A program made the position numbers and the translations under genes. From the NCBI GenBank assembly GCA_051294375.1, contig CM119264.1, positions 12,278,263 to 12,342,262 of the forward strand: 64,000 nucleotides of DNA. Direction: 5' to 3'. Positions 10,348 to 37,478 of the stretch are shown here, one piece after another (the first letter of the stretch is position 1; every line of letters begins with the position of its first letter). The notes below the pieces were generated by a model. That model searched no databases, had not been told where the DNA came from, and saw only the letters and a list, made by a program, of their open reading frames with translations. This DNA comes from Paraspadella gotoi (Eukaryota; Chaetognatha).

Positions 10348-12315
10348 GCATTTCAAAACGAAAACAAAATGACTCTGAGACGTTGTAGTTGCTGTCCAGG
10401 GTCATGTACAGTTCAAATCAATTCAATTTAATTCTTTCCCTCCGCAGGACCTCGCCAAGGACGTCCGCCTTGAACCTCAGCGTTTTACACATGTGATCAT
10501 TGCTTCCGGTCACTTTTCAACGCCGCACGCACCCTCTTTCCCTGGTTTGGACCGATTTCCCGGTCGCGTCCTGCACGCCCACGATTTTCGAGACGCGAGA
10601 GAATTCGCCGGAAAAAAGCTTCTGCTTGTGGGAGCGAGTTATTCGGCCGAAGACATCGCTCTGCAGGTTCATCTCGAATGTAGACGATACAGAGTTAAAT
10701 ATTATTTCAGTACTATATATTCATTATATATGTTTCCTTTAGTGTGCCAAATACGGCGCGGAAAACGTCATCGTTTCGTGGCGAACGCGTCCTATGGGCT
10801 TCAAGTGGCCGAACTCCATCCAAGAACGCCCTCTCCTTCTGAGGATCGAGGGTCGGACGGCACACTTCAAGGACGGAACCTCCGCAGACGTGGACGCCGT
10901 CATCCTCTGTACCGGATATCTTCATCACTACCCCTTCCTGGCCGACAATCTCCGCCTCAAGAGCCGCAACCGCATGTGGCCCCCCGGACTGTACAAAGTA
11001 TACTTTTAAATTCTCAAATGATGTTTAATATTTTTTTGTATTTTGTACATAAATTACGAGAAAAAAAACTTGGAAATTGCCAGTCAAACAAAAATCCAAA
11101 CAAATATTTTTTGTTTTAAATTTTTTTCTATTAAATTAGAAAAAAAATGATAACAAAAAAAAAAAATTCTTGGTTTCTTTTCATTGTTTAATTAACGGTT
11201 ATTGATTAATAATCAAATTCCAAAAAAAACTTTTCTGATTTCTTTTTTTCAGGGCGTTCTATTTCTGGGCGGCGGAGGAGGCAAACTGTTCTACGTCGGA
11301 GCTCAGGATCAGTACTACACGTTTACCATGTTCGAACAGTGCGCACTCTGGGCCAGGAACGTCATCGTGGGAAAGATCAAGCTGCCGGCCCAAGATGAGA
11401 TGTTGGCGGACGATGCCGCTTGGCTGGAGGAAGAAGAGAAACTCAACGGCGAAATAGACGAAATTCATTTTCAGGTGAAGAAGAAGTAAGAATGATAATT
11501 TTATTTTCATCTTAACTAATTACTATTTTTACTAATCTATTTTGCTTCTTTTTCTTTTTATATTAAATGTAAATGCAAGATGTATTAATTAATAAATTAA
11601 TTAATCAGTTAATTAATAAATTATTCAATTAATTAATCAATAATTAATTAATTAATTAATCAGTCAATAAATCAATCAATTAATTATTCAATCAATCAAT
11701 TTTTGTTCTACTAATTAATAATTCAATCAATAAATTTATTTATCAAATTATTAATTATTCAATCAATAAATCAATCAATCAAGTAAGTCCATAAATTAAT
11801 CGTTATCGTCATTATTGTCATCGTCCCTATCATCGTCGTTGCTTTTGTCGTGGTCAATGACGTCAATTGACTAATTAATTAAATTTAATTAATTAATTAC
11901 CTATAATGGTCGCGGGCAGATCCGGCATCGTTTGCTCAAACTTGTTTCATTACATTTTATTTTTATTCAAATTTGAGGCTTTATTGATAAAATATATTGT
12001 CAACTAGGCGCCGAGTAAATAAATGACTTTTGATAATGGATGACATTACGATTAGTAACAATAAATTCGCTTTAGACGAAACACGTGAAGGATCTTTGCG
12101 AAGCCAACTGCTACCCCCACAACCTGGATTCGGCGCAGATCTTCATCGACTGGGAAGGACACAAGCGCGAGGACATCCTCACTTACCGTGACAAGTCCTT
12201 CGCCTCTCTCTTCACGGGCACCATGTCGCCCGTCCACCATTCCTCTTTCATGGAGGCCAAGGACGACTCTCTCCAGGCTTTCATGAACCAAACTTCCTCA
12301 AAAAGCTTAGATTAA
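9795..12315 (+). CDS. Flavin-containing monooxygenase (FMO), with one frame break
   Basis: NADPH- and FAD-dependent oxygenase acting on soft nucleophiles (N- or S-oxidation). Exons 9795-10242, 10448-10666, 10743-10997, 11253-11474 and 12076-12315, about 461 residues, typical for the family. The FAD Rossmann motif GAGPSG is at residues 15-20. The FMO-identifying motif F-x-G-x-x-x-H-x-x-x-F appears as [11 protein letters not shown]. The second dinucleotide fold is degenerate (GASYSA), and the CTGY motif is present. Exon 1 changes frame near 10108-10112: it reads AIPSFPP in one frame and [12 protein letters not shown] in the next, and family proteins have these joined directly. One extra G would explain this. 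No hydrophobic C-terminal anchor is seen, as in soluble invertebrate FMOs. The start ATG is in the context AAAATGTCC. Confidence 0.93.
10312..10347 (+). repeat. CT dinucleotide microsatellite in FMO intron 1
   Basis: Interrupted TC run within the first FMO intron. Confidence 0.9.
11577..11800. repeat. AATTAATT / ATCA low-complexity array in FMO intron 4
   Basis: Irregular tandem tetranucleotide repeats (TTAA, TCAA) filling much of the 600-bp last FMO intron. Confidence 0.85.
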
Positions 12316-13436
12316 CGCCGAATTTTTTTTTTTTTTTTTCGAGTCTTGGTCTCATTATGTCTTTTTTTTAAAATTTAAACGGTGTACTTAATACTTATAC
12401 TCCTTCAGTCGCTTTACATGTTTTAAATATAGTTTTTGTTCCTATCGTCATAGCATATTTTACGGAGAAGCTTTGTGTGAGGCACGAGTGAAATTCATTT
12501 ATTTTCAAGTATTGCTTTACCCATCACGTGCAAATATTTACAGTAATATATTTTATTACAACTTATAGATTTTTTCTGTTCGTATTAAAAAAAATATTTT
12601 TGGAAAGAAGCAATTTTGATCTTTTTTATTTTTAGTAATCAGCAACGTCATCTAATGTTTTAAAGTGATCTCTAAATATTCGACGTATGAAAATGATAGC
12701 GAATAATCGAGTCTATTACAACATTTATTAGCGCCAGACAGTACACGACAAGTGCCCCGTCCCCCGCGCCGCAGACTCTGACTTAATCCGCGCTCGACTT
12801 TCGTTCAGAGGTGAAAACCGAATCACGTCTTCATCATTCGATCGAGTCACTCATCAACGTCCTGGATCGAAATCGAGACACTTGTCTTCATCATCGTCGT
12901 CGTCCCTTGATATCAGCCAATGTAAACAGATTCCCTACGTGAGCTGCGGGTTAATTGACGCTCTCGTAATTAATCAAAACACGACTCGTCAGTAACTGAC
13001 TCAATGGTGTCCGGGTCATGAAAATACGCGAGATGATCCAAGAGGCGAGCAACGCGGGCCCGCTGTCTTTTTCGACGCCGTTAGTAAAGCTGACTAATAT
13101 AAGAATTTTTATTTAGTTATGTAAATTACTATCAATGTGTTTTACCAACGGTGTATTTATTTTCTCCCCGTTTTTTTTTTTTAAATCAACCTTTTGAGTC
13201 AATCTGTCTATTTAATATTGCCAGATATTAACCGTTGTATCCAGTTCGCCTGAAAGCGAGTTTACAGCGGGTACGTGTAAACGTATAAACCGCTCCATTT
13301 TTTTCCGTTTATCATTTTGAACCAAGAGAGGTTGCGGGCGACGACTCGACAAGAGTCTCGACAAAGACTTGATCTGATCGATGAGTCTCAAGACCGAAGG
13401 AGATCTCCGGCTGACGGACGAACGAGATGGTCGAGC

Positions 13437-13458
13437 GTCGTCGTCGTCGTCGTCGTCG
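13437..13458 (+). repeat. GTC trinucleotide microsatellite
   Basis: Seven uninterrupted GTC/TCG units in the spacer. Confidence 0.9.
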
Positions 13459-14506
13459 TGAATGACAATTCGAAGGTTTGTGGAGGGAAGAAAATTCATT
13501 GGTTGTCTGGGGCAAAGCCACCGGTAATTGGCGGAAAAGGTTTTTAGGTCGCTGGGGCAAGTTTAAAAAGCTAGTTATTGGCAGGAAGTGGAAATGGTTA
13601 ATATTTCCGATGTGTGAGAGGCTGAAATTTGTTGTAAATTACGTTTTTTTTTCCTTTGGGTGTGATTTCATGGTAACGGTTTACGGGAATCGGCGTTTTC
13701 GAGTCATTTTTTTAAAAATTACCTAATAAACAAATCAGGATAGGTATTTGGCAAGGCCTATAATAGGCATGTGGGGATGTAAGTAATATAAAAACATTAG
13801 TTACCATCAGGATCTTGATTCGGCCTGGCAACAACCCAATATCCCGTCGAGGCGAATTTCACGGCACTTAATTTACCACGTCAATTAATCAAATACCTGT
13901 CAGGGCTGATCCTAATCGCCCACCTCAACTCCGATCACAATAAAATAGTAAAGAATACAAAACCACATGATTTCTAATGGGAAAAATTCTGTCATCAGGG
14001 AGCTCCAAATTTTCGTTTTGCAGAACCAATTTGCAAGTGTGTCCTTTATCCTGTAGGAAAAATTCCAAGATTAAAATATCATTTATATGAGAATTTCAGG
14101 ATGTCAGATGGATTTAGCTGTCGTCGTCGTCGTCACCGTCGTCGTCTCTGCAGCCTAATTTTCAAAGAGAATTTATTCCTTTTCCCCTCTCATTCGAAAT
14201 AACACGCATTAAACGATTGTAAAAATGAATCAGAAATCCCGACGGCATTGGGACAGAAGGGGGACGCTCAGACTCTGCCCGACGTTTACTGCTCAAAATT
14301 CAGATTTATCTTTTTCGTGAATTTTCGTTCCGCCATGAGGGAGACTTATATTAAATGCGAAGGGACCAAAGAAACGAACGAAAACGAAAAAAAATGGGGA
14401 AAATTATGGTTTTAGAGGCGATAAATTGAGAGTAACAACCGAAGCGGGTGAGTGGTGAGCTTTCGAGGCAAAGCGTTGACTCGTCATCTTTGCGATGTAT
14501 CAACAC

Positions 14507-14510
<4 letters not shown>

Positions 14511-14591
<81 letters not shown>
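14511..14591 (+). repeat. (CT)n microsatellite
   Basis: Two CT runs separated by a single interruption, upstream of the coiled-coil gene. Confidence 0.95.
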
Positions 14592-14592
<1 letters not shown>

Positions 14593-15209
14593 TCCCTTTT
14601 TCTCCTCTCTTTTTATTTTTTTTTTCAAAATAAAACTCGACTTTTGAAATAAAACAGAAAAAATGACCACTTCGATGTAGACCGAGTGAGATTCATCCCG
14701 AACAAAAGAGAAACGTTTACGTGAAATTTTTACCACCCAGCCAAAAAAGAAACCATTAAAAACAAAAGAGATAACAAACGAAAACAAAAAAAAAAGATGT
14801 GAAAATTTTTTTTCGGTCTTTTTAATTGGAAATAGGGATAGGAGTGAAAATTACTTTTCAACTCTAATTAAAAAATGAAATTTTTAAAAAAATCACTATT
14901 TCATAAGTTTTTTTCACTTCATAACCGAAAGAGCGCGCATTCGTCCTCCCTATTTCGTTCGCGGGATGCGTTGGTGCGATCAAATTCAATCCTAGTTCGT
15001 TTTAGTTTCACCTGTCCGACTTAATAAATTCGCTCATCAACTCTTTTATTTTCGTTTGATCGAGGAAAATTTGTTTCTGGTCTCCCCAAACGGGATTTCG
15101 AATGCGATTAAGCGAGTCGAATAAAAAAATAAATAAATAAATATTTTTTTAAAGCTTTTTCCCCCCAATTTCCTGATCGTTCGGCCCTGGCCTCTCTCAT
15201 CTTTTCTCT

Positions 15210-15214
<5 letters not shown>

Positions 15215-15296
<82 letters not shown>
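15215..15296 (+). repeat. (CT)n microsatellite
   Basis: Uninterrupted CT run about 115 bp upstream of the proposed start codon of the coiled-coil gene. Confidence 0.95.
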
Positions 15297-15300
<4 letters not shown>

Positions 15301-15410
15301 ATTCTCTCCCCTTCCCCTCTCTTAATTTCAGAGCTAAGTTTTGAAATACCAAAAATTAATCAAGGTTAAAAAAAACTTTTAAAAGCAAGAGTGGGATTTA
15401 AAAACGGAAA

Positions 15411-30357
<14,947 letters not shown>

Positions 30358-30768
30358 GAGTTGGCGCCAAACTGTCCGTCAAGTCCAAATTTCGGACCGA
30401 CCCGATTCTCTTTCGTGGAAGAGAACATCTCATTAACTTCTAGGTTCTTCCCAAATTTTTTTGCCACAGAAGTCCTGTATGAATCCGAATATGTTTAATG
30501 CGAGCGTTACAAATGCCGATCGATGCATCCGCCTGATTACTGCTTATTTTTAAATTTAATATCACTTTTAAGTCTTGTTATTCTTGTCAATTATCTATTT
30601 TAACGTTTAATGCAACTTACTTTTCGTCATTAAAACAGAAAAAAATGATTACGAATCAGTTGTATTTAATTCAACCCAAAAATCTAAACGATGTGCATTT
30701 AATTTAAAAAGCAAAACACACTAGAAAAATTAACAGAAAATTGAGACTCGTCTACGTTTTTTAATCAA
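30358..30768. other. Convergent spacer, coiled-coil gene to GlcNAc-transferase
   Basis: AT-rich 410 bp between two facing 3' ends; it should hold both 3' UTRs. Nothing else was seen. Confidence 0.6.
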
Positions 30769-32829
30769 TTACGTAAGTTTGTGAGCAAAGACGACTTCTG
30801 ATAATTTGGAGCGGGGATCTCTCGACTTCATGGCTTCCACGAATTTCTCGTGGGATTTTATTTGTGCTTCCGGTATCAGTTTAGTCTGACTTTTATTCCT
30901 GTACCAATCGTCCAGGCATATGTAGGTCAGGGGCTTGTAGGGGTATTCAGGCGTCAACTGCAATTTGTTGGCCTATGTCAATAATTGGTAAATTAATATT
31001 ACCTAAACAGGGTACACTCAATGATAAAAATTAACCGATTAAGCCTTTAATTTCAGATATACCTGAAAATGAGGAAGTTTGACGAGATTTTGGAGGTCAG
31101 CGAGTCCAAAAATGCAGACACCGCGGACAATGTGACGCGAAGAGCATTCGAATTTGTGGCGGAGATCATTGGAAAATCCAATGCAAGGGGGCGAGTCGGC
31201 AGGAGCTGAAAAACAAAATAGCAATCGTGGTTACGAGGGAGAATGAAAAGAGATCGGTCCATTGCATTGGAACTCCCCTCACCTCCCACAACACATTGGC
31301 TTTGCTTATCCAGATCGTGGACCCAGGCGACGAAAGTAGCGAGAAAAGGTATAGACTCAGGGTCCTTGCCGCCAGCGCCCCCTGGTGCCCCCAACTTAGG
31401 GTCATGGTGCAAGGAGGCCCAGAAAGTCTCATCGGCTGCCTCGGTGCCCTGCAGCCAGCGTCGAAATTGCTGGGCCGTCTCGTTGCGGAGCGCGAAATCG
31501 ATGAAGGCACGAGAGAAAGCTCCGTATTGACTGCCCTTAGTGAGAGAAATGCCGCCTGGAGGTGGGGAGTGACGACTGCGCCAGCGAGCGTGATTTAAAA
31601 TTCGCGTCCCATGGATGTCGTTGAAACCAGAGTAGTTGCGAAGAATCGACACCTAATAAGCAACAAAAATGGAATGAAATAAATATTGACTACTTGAATT
31701 GTCCATTTGAAAAATACTACTTTTGTATACCATTTCATCAACAGTCCGCAGCGGATATGCGTCCCCGGGGAGATTTAGCAAGTAACGCCACTTGACGGGC
31801 GAATTCAGCAACGCCTCCATGCAGCTAAGATGAGCCTCGAGGAGCGAATCGTCGCCCCAGTCGATGCGAAGGCGCCTGGATGGAATCAGGAGGTTGGGGA
31901 GGCAAGAGGAGAGGGATGCGAATGCCGAGTGGTAGGAGTTTTCCGTCTTTGCGTCGATCTGAAACAATATTGCGTTAATTTTTCCTCATCCCAGTTACGA
32001 ACTACCACGCCTCTTCCACTCGTACTTGAACGCAATAGACGTTGCGGCGCCGATATAAGGCACGCAAAAGTCTGACCGATTGTTCGAAGTCGTCGTGAAA
32101 GATCATTATGAATGCGAGCGGAAACTCATCAGCATCGACAACGGGTTGGAAGGCGGCCGTCGGAGCGTCATTTGATTCGCTTTTGACGTCGACGGAAATT
32201 GGAAGATCTGTCGAGGTTTGATTACAAGAATACATTACAGATAGATTATAGCGAATTCACTATTCATGGATTGTCTCCATCCCGGGTTTTTGAAATCATG
32301 AAATTAGTAAAACTTGTCCATTCATTTAATAAATAAGCTATCTTACCCCTTATTCTTAAAATTTTAATTCCAATAAGAAACCACAACAAAAATAAGACAA
32401 AATAACCTAAAAAGCCAAGGTCCTTAGTGGCGCCCACGCAGCCGAAATTTCTGATAAGCGCAATGACCTCGTCGGGTTCCAACCAGTGGGTTTTCTTCGC
32501 CCGAGACGCTCGTGTAATTTCGATCGAATCGCCGGAAATTACTTTGGCGCAGTCGATCTGATAGTGATAGTCATTCTGTACATTCTTGACGCACACGCCC
32601 ACAAAATTCGCTGTCTTCTCTTGCATCAACCAACCTGGTAATGCAAGCCGGTCTCCAGTGCGACGGGCGCTTTCCCAGCCGCCCATCGTCGTACCCTCGG
32701 CGTGAAAGAGTCGAAGATGCGAAAGACGAAGGCCAAGCCCACCACCACGATGAAGACGATAGCCCACCGAAAATCCGACGACACGATACGCTTCGTCATT
32801 CGTCGCAGCCAACGAGTATTCAATTCCAT
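30769..32829 (-). CDS. Core-2/I-branching beta-1,6-N-acetylglucosaminyltransferase (GT14), with one frame break
   Basis: Type II Golgi enzyme adding beta-1,6 GlcNAc branches to O-glycans. Exons on the minus strand: 32829-32407, 32217... corrected to 32207-32026, 31958-31731, 31652-31283, 31205-31063 and 30972-30769. The N terminus has a short basic cytoplasmic tail and one membrane segment (AIVFIVVVGLAFVFRIF). The Branch domain follows, with IDCAKVISGD, FIMIFHDDFEQSVRLLRALY, IDAKTENSY, WRYLLNLPGDAYPLRT and VRGVCIFGLADL aligning with human GCNT1. Within the first exon the membrane-anchor frame and the catalytic frame differ by one base, with the change near 32630-32700. This is either an indel (real or sequencing) or an unusual tiny intron. 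The later exons are all in phase, for a total of about 515 residues. The start is the ATG just before the basic tail. Confidence 0.9.
32318..32365 (-). repeat. Family A short repeat, fragment
   Basis: Contains the family landmark CATTCATTTAATAAATAAGC followed by TATCTTACCCCT, as in the copies near 50.2-50.7 kb. It lies in the first GlcNAc-transferase intron. Confidence 0.65.
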
Positions 32830-33599
32830 AAGAGGTGAAGGAGTGAGCGAGGGCAAGCCGCGCCCATGGATGGAGAGGAAGTAGGGGGTAATGGTAGAGG
32901 AAGTGATATAAAATAAAATACAGAGAAACGGTGAATGATGACGATGTTCAGAAGAGATGAATAGCAAAATAATAGAAATGGTAAACTATAAAACTGAAGA
33001 ATGAAAAAAGAAGGTAATAAAATTTAACACTTAACGAAGAGTGATTATAAAATTGTATTTATAACTTAGAATGGACGAAATCCGTGTGCTAGAATCTTGT
33101 TTTTTTCTTTGACCCAACCTGTTACCTACCTTCGCTTCAAATTCTGATTCGCTGTTAACCATCCACGCTGATTGGTGCATTTACGAACAGGTTCAGGAAA
33201 GTGAGAAAAAAGGTTTTCCTGACATGACTTGTTTTTAAGAGCGGAAAAATTTAAGATTTTCATTTTGATCAATTCGGTTCTGGTTAGTTCTATAAAAATA
33301 TATGAAAATAAAATGTTGCATTTTTGGCAAACTTATTCCGTCATTAAAAATAATGAACTTGTACTATATATAATAATTTTTATAAATCGCTTTCAATAAC
33401 GTATTAAAATGTTATTTCCAAAGAAATGTCGAAAAAACTCTGTAGAAGACTTTCGTATTAAGTTTCTCAATCATCTTAGGCTCTTCCTTTGCACCCTAAC
33501 ATAACTTTCAAGCGCGCCAAGGGCCCAAGACGCGTCTTTTAACTTGTCGTCCTCCGCCACAATCTAGTTATCACCTCTAGTCTCTTAATCCCGACCAAA
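32830..33599. promoter_or_regulatory. Shared divergent promoter region (inferred)
   Basis: Only about 770 bp separate the start codons of the GlcNAc-transferase (minus) and the 213-residue-protein gene (plus). A GC-rich patch lies at about 33500-33560. No specific promoter element was identified; the call rests on gene layout. Confidence 0.4.
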
Positions 33600-35943
33600 A
33601 TGGGGATCATGCAGGTAGCTTACTATACACACTAACAACAAAATGGTGCTCTCAGCTTCTTAATAACGTTATTAACAAAATAACATGCAGGGTGCCAAGA
33701 GTTCCTACCCCCGGGGGGCGTACTTCAATCCAAATCAATGGAACGAAGTAAGCCGGGAAATTATTCTCAAAGAGGACAGGATAAGAGAGACACATCCGGC
33801 TACCTTGGTTCAGGTAAGAACCATACTAATAATAATAATTTTCTCGAGATGATCAATTCTTAATTTTTATCAATATATACAAGATTTCTGAGAATAGCTA
33901 AAACACTGATTTCCATTCTTCCCAGAAACAAAGAGTTAAGGGTCCTGAATATCAGTCTTATCTACAAAGGGTCAAATCATACTTTCCTCCAGCCAAAGCG
34001 CAGTACGAAGAAGTGAGAACTCAAGTCGGATTCAATTGATAATAATCTTTATTTACGTTCCTGATTAAAAAAGCTACCATTTCAAAATAAGCAGTTGAAA
34101 AGAAACAACTAAAAAAACAAAATTTTAGTGACGATTTTTTTGGTGCATGAACAGAAAAAAATGATTTTGAAAATGAATTATTTTCTTATACAATCACAAT
34201 TCTAAGATATAATTTTTTTGTCTTTCAGAATATTTAAAAAAACAATTGCATAATATAGTATTTTTGTTTTTACTTATGGAAAGCCCTTAAAAATATAAAG
34301 ATTGTAAAATATTTATAAATGCTGTAACATAAAAATTAGCCTGCCCAGACTCAGTTTAAGTATCACATTCGAAATTGAGATGTCTTTAACATAAAATATA
34401 TCTTTTAAAAGAAATTATTTGTTATAAGTATAACAAATGGGTGTTCAAAAACTGTTCAGAAACTGATAACAAAACGGTAATTGTGGTGTATATTCACACC
34501 TCCTCAAAAAACTTTCCTGTGTTGGCAAAGCGAGACCGTCCTATGGTAACTGCGCCAGTGGCAGGTTGGAATCCCTTAAAGCCAACAGTGATGGTAATGG
34601 GCATCATAGGCAACCCGGTTTTTTATATATAATAATCATAAATCTGTCCTCTGTCTACTTTTTATTCAAAATCTGTTCAAATTTTTGTTATCTTACCTAA
34701 TTAAACCAAGGCTGCGAAAGTTAATTTTTTCAGAAGGTGAATTTTAAAATAAAAGATCATTTTCAAAGCTAACTTGCTCCGCTCATTGCCAAGTTCATGC
34801 AGATCAAAACCAATTAAAGTTAATATGAAATTTGAACCAATAAATACCAATAAATAGTTTTGGTTTTTAATTCGCAACTTTTAAATTAAGAATTTAAATC
34901 TGTAACGGTTAGCAAATGGCAGCTTTTTTTTTAGTAGAGAGATTTATTTTGTCAGAATTTTTAAAAAAATGAGTAATTGGCGTTTTTTATGCTAAAGCGA
35001 TCCCTTTACGACCTGCTTCACCCGAAAGGAAAGTTCAGCTACAACATGTACTTGGCATCACTCCCTAAAAACGACTTTGATTTGAGGCCGAAAATTGATC
35101 CGGATGACCAAGATAAACAGATGGTATTTTATAGCTATAAATGAACCGTCTCTCATATTTTTTTTAAGTAATATTTTTCGGATTCCCTCTTCAGATCCAG
35201 CCATACAGAACTAGCGGAACCTACGGCCATCACTGTTGCAAATTTAATATCAATTGCGCAGAGACCCTCAAACATTGCAAGGATTTCGTAAGAAGATGCA
35301 TAATTGAGGAATCATTTTACAGGTGCTTAAATGTTGTTACAAAATTGGTTTTTCTAGTGTTTACGGAGTATGCTTTATATATGTAAATGTACGTATGTGT
35401 GTAATAACTTAACTCTGTAATAAATGTAAAGACATCTCTGAAATCTTCAATTTTTTCACCGAGACGAGAGTTAGATTTCAGCCAATTTTTTTTTATATTC
35501 AGAGCTTAAAATTTAGTAAAAGTATTGATTAAAAAGCAACGAATTATGAATTTCGACTTGTTTTTAGGGACAATGGAACTCATCCCCTTCAACCATCATG
35601 GGTGGAGAAGGACTGTTTGGAAATCAATTTACAACAAGAAGACGTGAGTGTCACTGGAAAGAATAGTTGAATACAATTGAATTAAATTTAAATTATTCAG
35701 ATTCTTTCATAAAACTGCTGGTGCTGGAAAATTGCAACTCTTACATGTTTTGCATTTTTTAAATTTATTTGAAATTATTGACTGCCAGATTTTATAATGT
35801 ATATACTAAAATTTCCTAATTAGATACAAAAGATTACACGCTAATAAATTAATAAGGTTGTGGCCAAGATGCCGAAAACGACTGTGAAGAAAGACAATGG
35901 AAAAATCGTCGGCGTTTGGGGCAACGTTTTTAACCAGTGGTGA
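33600..35943 (+). CDS. Unrecognised 213-residue protein, seven exons
   Basis: Exons 33600-33614, 33691-33813, 33926-34012, 34998-35123, 35195-35322, 35568-35643 and 35857-35943. The phases join into one frame of 213 residues ending at TGA. The first exon encodes only five residues (MGIMQ). Recognisable segments are SYPRGAYFNPNQWNEV, GPEYQSYLQRVKSYFPPAKA, GKFSYNMYLASLPKNDFD, QPYRTSGTYGHHC and KIVGVWGNVFNQW. It is soluble and basic, with no signal peptide, membrane segment or coiled coil. The YRTSGTYG-type turns and many aromatic residues recall small axonemal microtubule-inner proteins, but that is only an impression and no homolog was identified. It lies between the GlcNAc-transferase and the meiotic genes. 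For exon 5, a donor at 35288 looks stronger but leads to a poorer frame, so the donor at 35323 was preferred. Confidence 0.72.
34513..34632 (+). repeat. tRNA-like SINE, family B, copy 1 (inside intron 3)
   Basis: Has an A-box-like TGGCAAAGCGAG and, about 42 bases on, a B-box-like GGTTGGAATCCC. These are followed by AAAGCCAACAGTGA and AATGGGCATCATAGGCAACC. The same distal segment recurs at 39378-39482. Confidence 0.6.
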
Positions 35944-37478
35944 ACCAGAGGGTATACGAGATGTAAATATCAACTTGGCTATATTGAGAATTGCTGTTTG
36001 GTAACCAACAAGACTATCTGTTTAACTATTCACATATCGGTATCTAGACTGTTTTTTTTTGTTTCTCTGCCTCTATAATAAATATTATCACTCAGAGAAT
36101 GATCTTTTCAATATGATGAAAACAAAAACTAAACAACAGCAACATGTAAATTGTTAAATAAAAACATTTAACAAAAAGCTTTGGGTTTTAATTTTTCTGG
36201 TTTACATTAGCCATAGCCGTTCAACGTTAAATGCTAATGTGTACCGTGTCGAAATAATCGATTGTAAGAATAGATTTTAGCGTAATGATAATGATTTTTT
36301 TTTATTTCATTACTTTAGAAAAACCAAATTAACGTTGATGAAGGCTTGCATAAAAGCCGAAACCTGTCCGTTTTCTGTGTGAAAATAAAATCGTGTTGTT
36401 TTTTCAGTAAAAATAAAAAATAAAAATTATTAAATCTTTGAAAGGTGATGATTTTTTATGTTTTTTTTTCTATTTTTGATATATTCATCATCAAAATAAT
36501 AAAAAAAAATTGGAACGCCGCCGACGACGACGCCACTTATGTGCAAAACCACAGCAATATCGTCGCAAATGCAAAGCGATTGCGACGATAATAATTATTC
36601 GTTGTCCTGAAAACTTTTTATAAGCTATCCGAATCTGGTCTTAAAAATTAAATTTAAAAAACAAAATTTTTGCCTTCCCTATCTATAAATAAATATTAAA
36701 AAATAATTACTAAGGTATATTAAATTATTTTATTGATAGTTACCTAAACTATGTATAAATTTTCATTTGAGCAGGTACTCACTTAAAACACACCCCATTG
36801 AGTCTGGCTCCCCCTATTTACATTTTTTTCACCTGAACGCGATTTGATGACTGAGGATGGAACAGCAGTGAAGACGATGGCAGCTTTCGATTGATGCTAC
36901 TGCTTTTTTCCTGAAGTGATGAGCTGGTGTATATTGAACAATTTGTTTTTACGACGTGCACCGTCGAATTAGAAATGGTGTAGGTAGCCATTGTTTTAGC
37001 GGGACATTTTACCATCCTTTTTTCTTCAGCAAAAAACAAAATTAGAAATAAAAATAAAGAAAATGCTTAATGGAATGAAATTGAAAGACAACTATAAAAT
37101 GAAATAAGTTAAGAACTGAATAAGGCATGGTATCATCAATCCCAATTGACAAGTGCATCAAGTTGGTCTTCTTCCGATTCGGCAGTGCGCCAATCCAACA
37201 TTTGGATCGACGGAAGCTTCACCATGTCGGCCTCAGAAGATAATGTTCGCCGTAGATCAACTCTCAGCTTCATTTTTGCGGACATCAGAAGAAACTTCCA
37301 CTTGAGCTTAGGGAGAGTAGGAGAGGAGGAGAAAAATTTTTTTTTTTCACTTTATTTTCATTTAAGTAGGTTTAGATAGCAATTATCATATTGATTTTAC
37401 AAACAATAATAAATCCGAATTAGAATTTAAAAGAAATTTTAAAGCCGCCGGATCTTGCTTTTCTACTCGATCAAATTT
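35944..37478. other. Convergent spacer upstream of MEIOB's 3' end
   Basis: 1.5 kb of AT-rich sequence with one GAAAC-hairpin repeat (36335-36400). Short open frames near 36.8-37.4 kb have no exon features and were not accepted. Confidence 0.55.
36335..36400 (+). repeat. GAAAC-hairpin repeat, family C, copy 1
   Basis: Order: TGATGAAGGCTTGCATAAAAG, CCGAAACCTGTCC, spacer, AATAAAATCGTG. The GGCTT/AAGCC arms can pair. Related copies in reverse orientation are at 50955-51040 and 54547-54596. Confidence 0.65.

Larger units (their letters stand above)
12316..15410. other. Intergenic region, FMO to the coiled-coil gene
   Basis: 3.1 kb with no supported exon. It holds a GTC triplet run (13437-13458) and a CT array (14511-14591). 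Small open frames here are composition artefacts. It should contain the promoter of the coiled-coil gene. Confidence 0.55.

Noticed and set aside
11577-11800. Possible CRISPR-like or regulatory array
   Set aside because: Irregular AT tetranucleotides without spacers, in an animal intron; simple low-complexity DNA.
35195-35287. Shorter form of exon 5 in the 213-residue gene using donor GTAAGA at 35288
   Set aside because: It forces the next exons into a frame ending with an Arg-rich, early-stopping tail. The donor at 35323 gives a longer, better frame.
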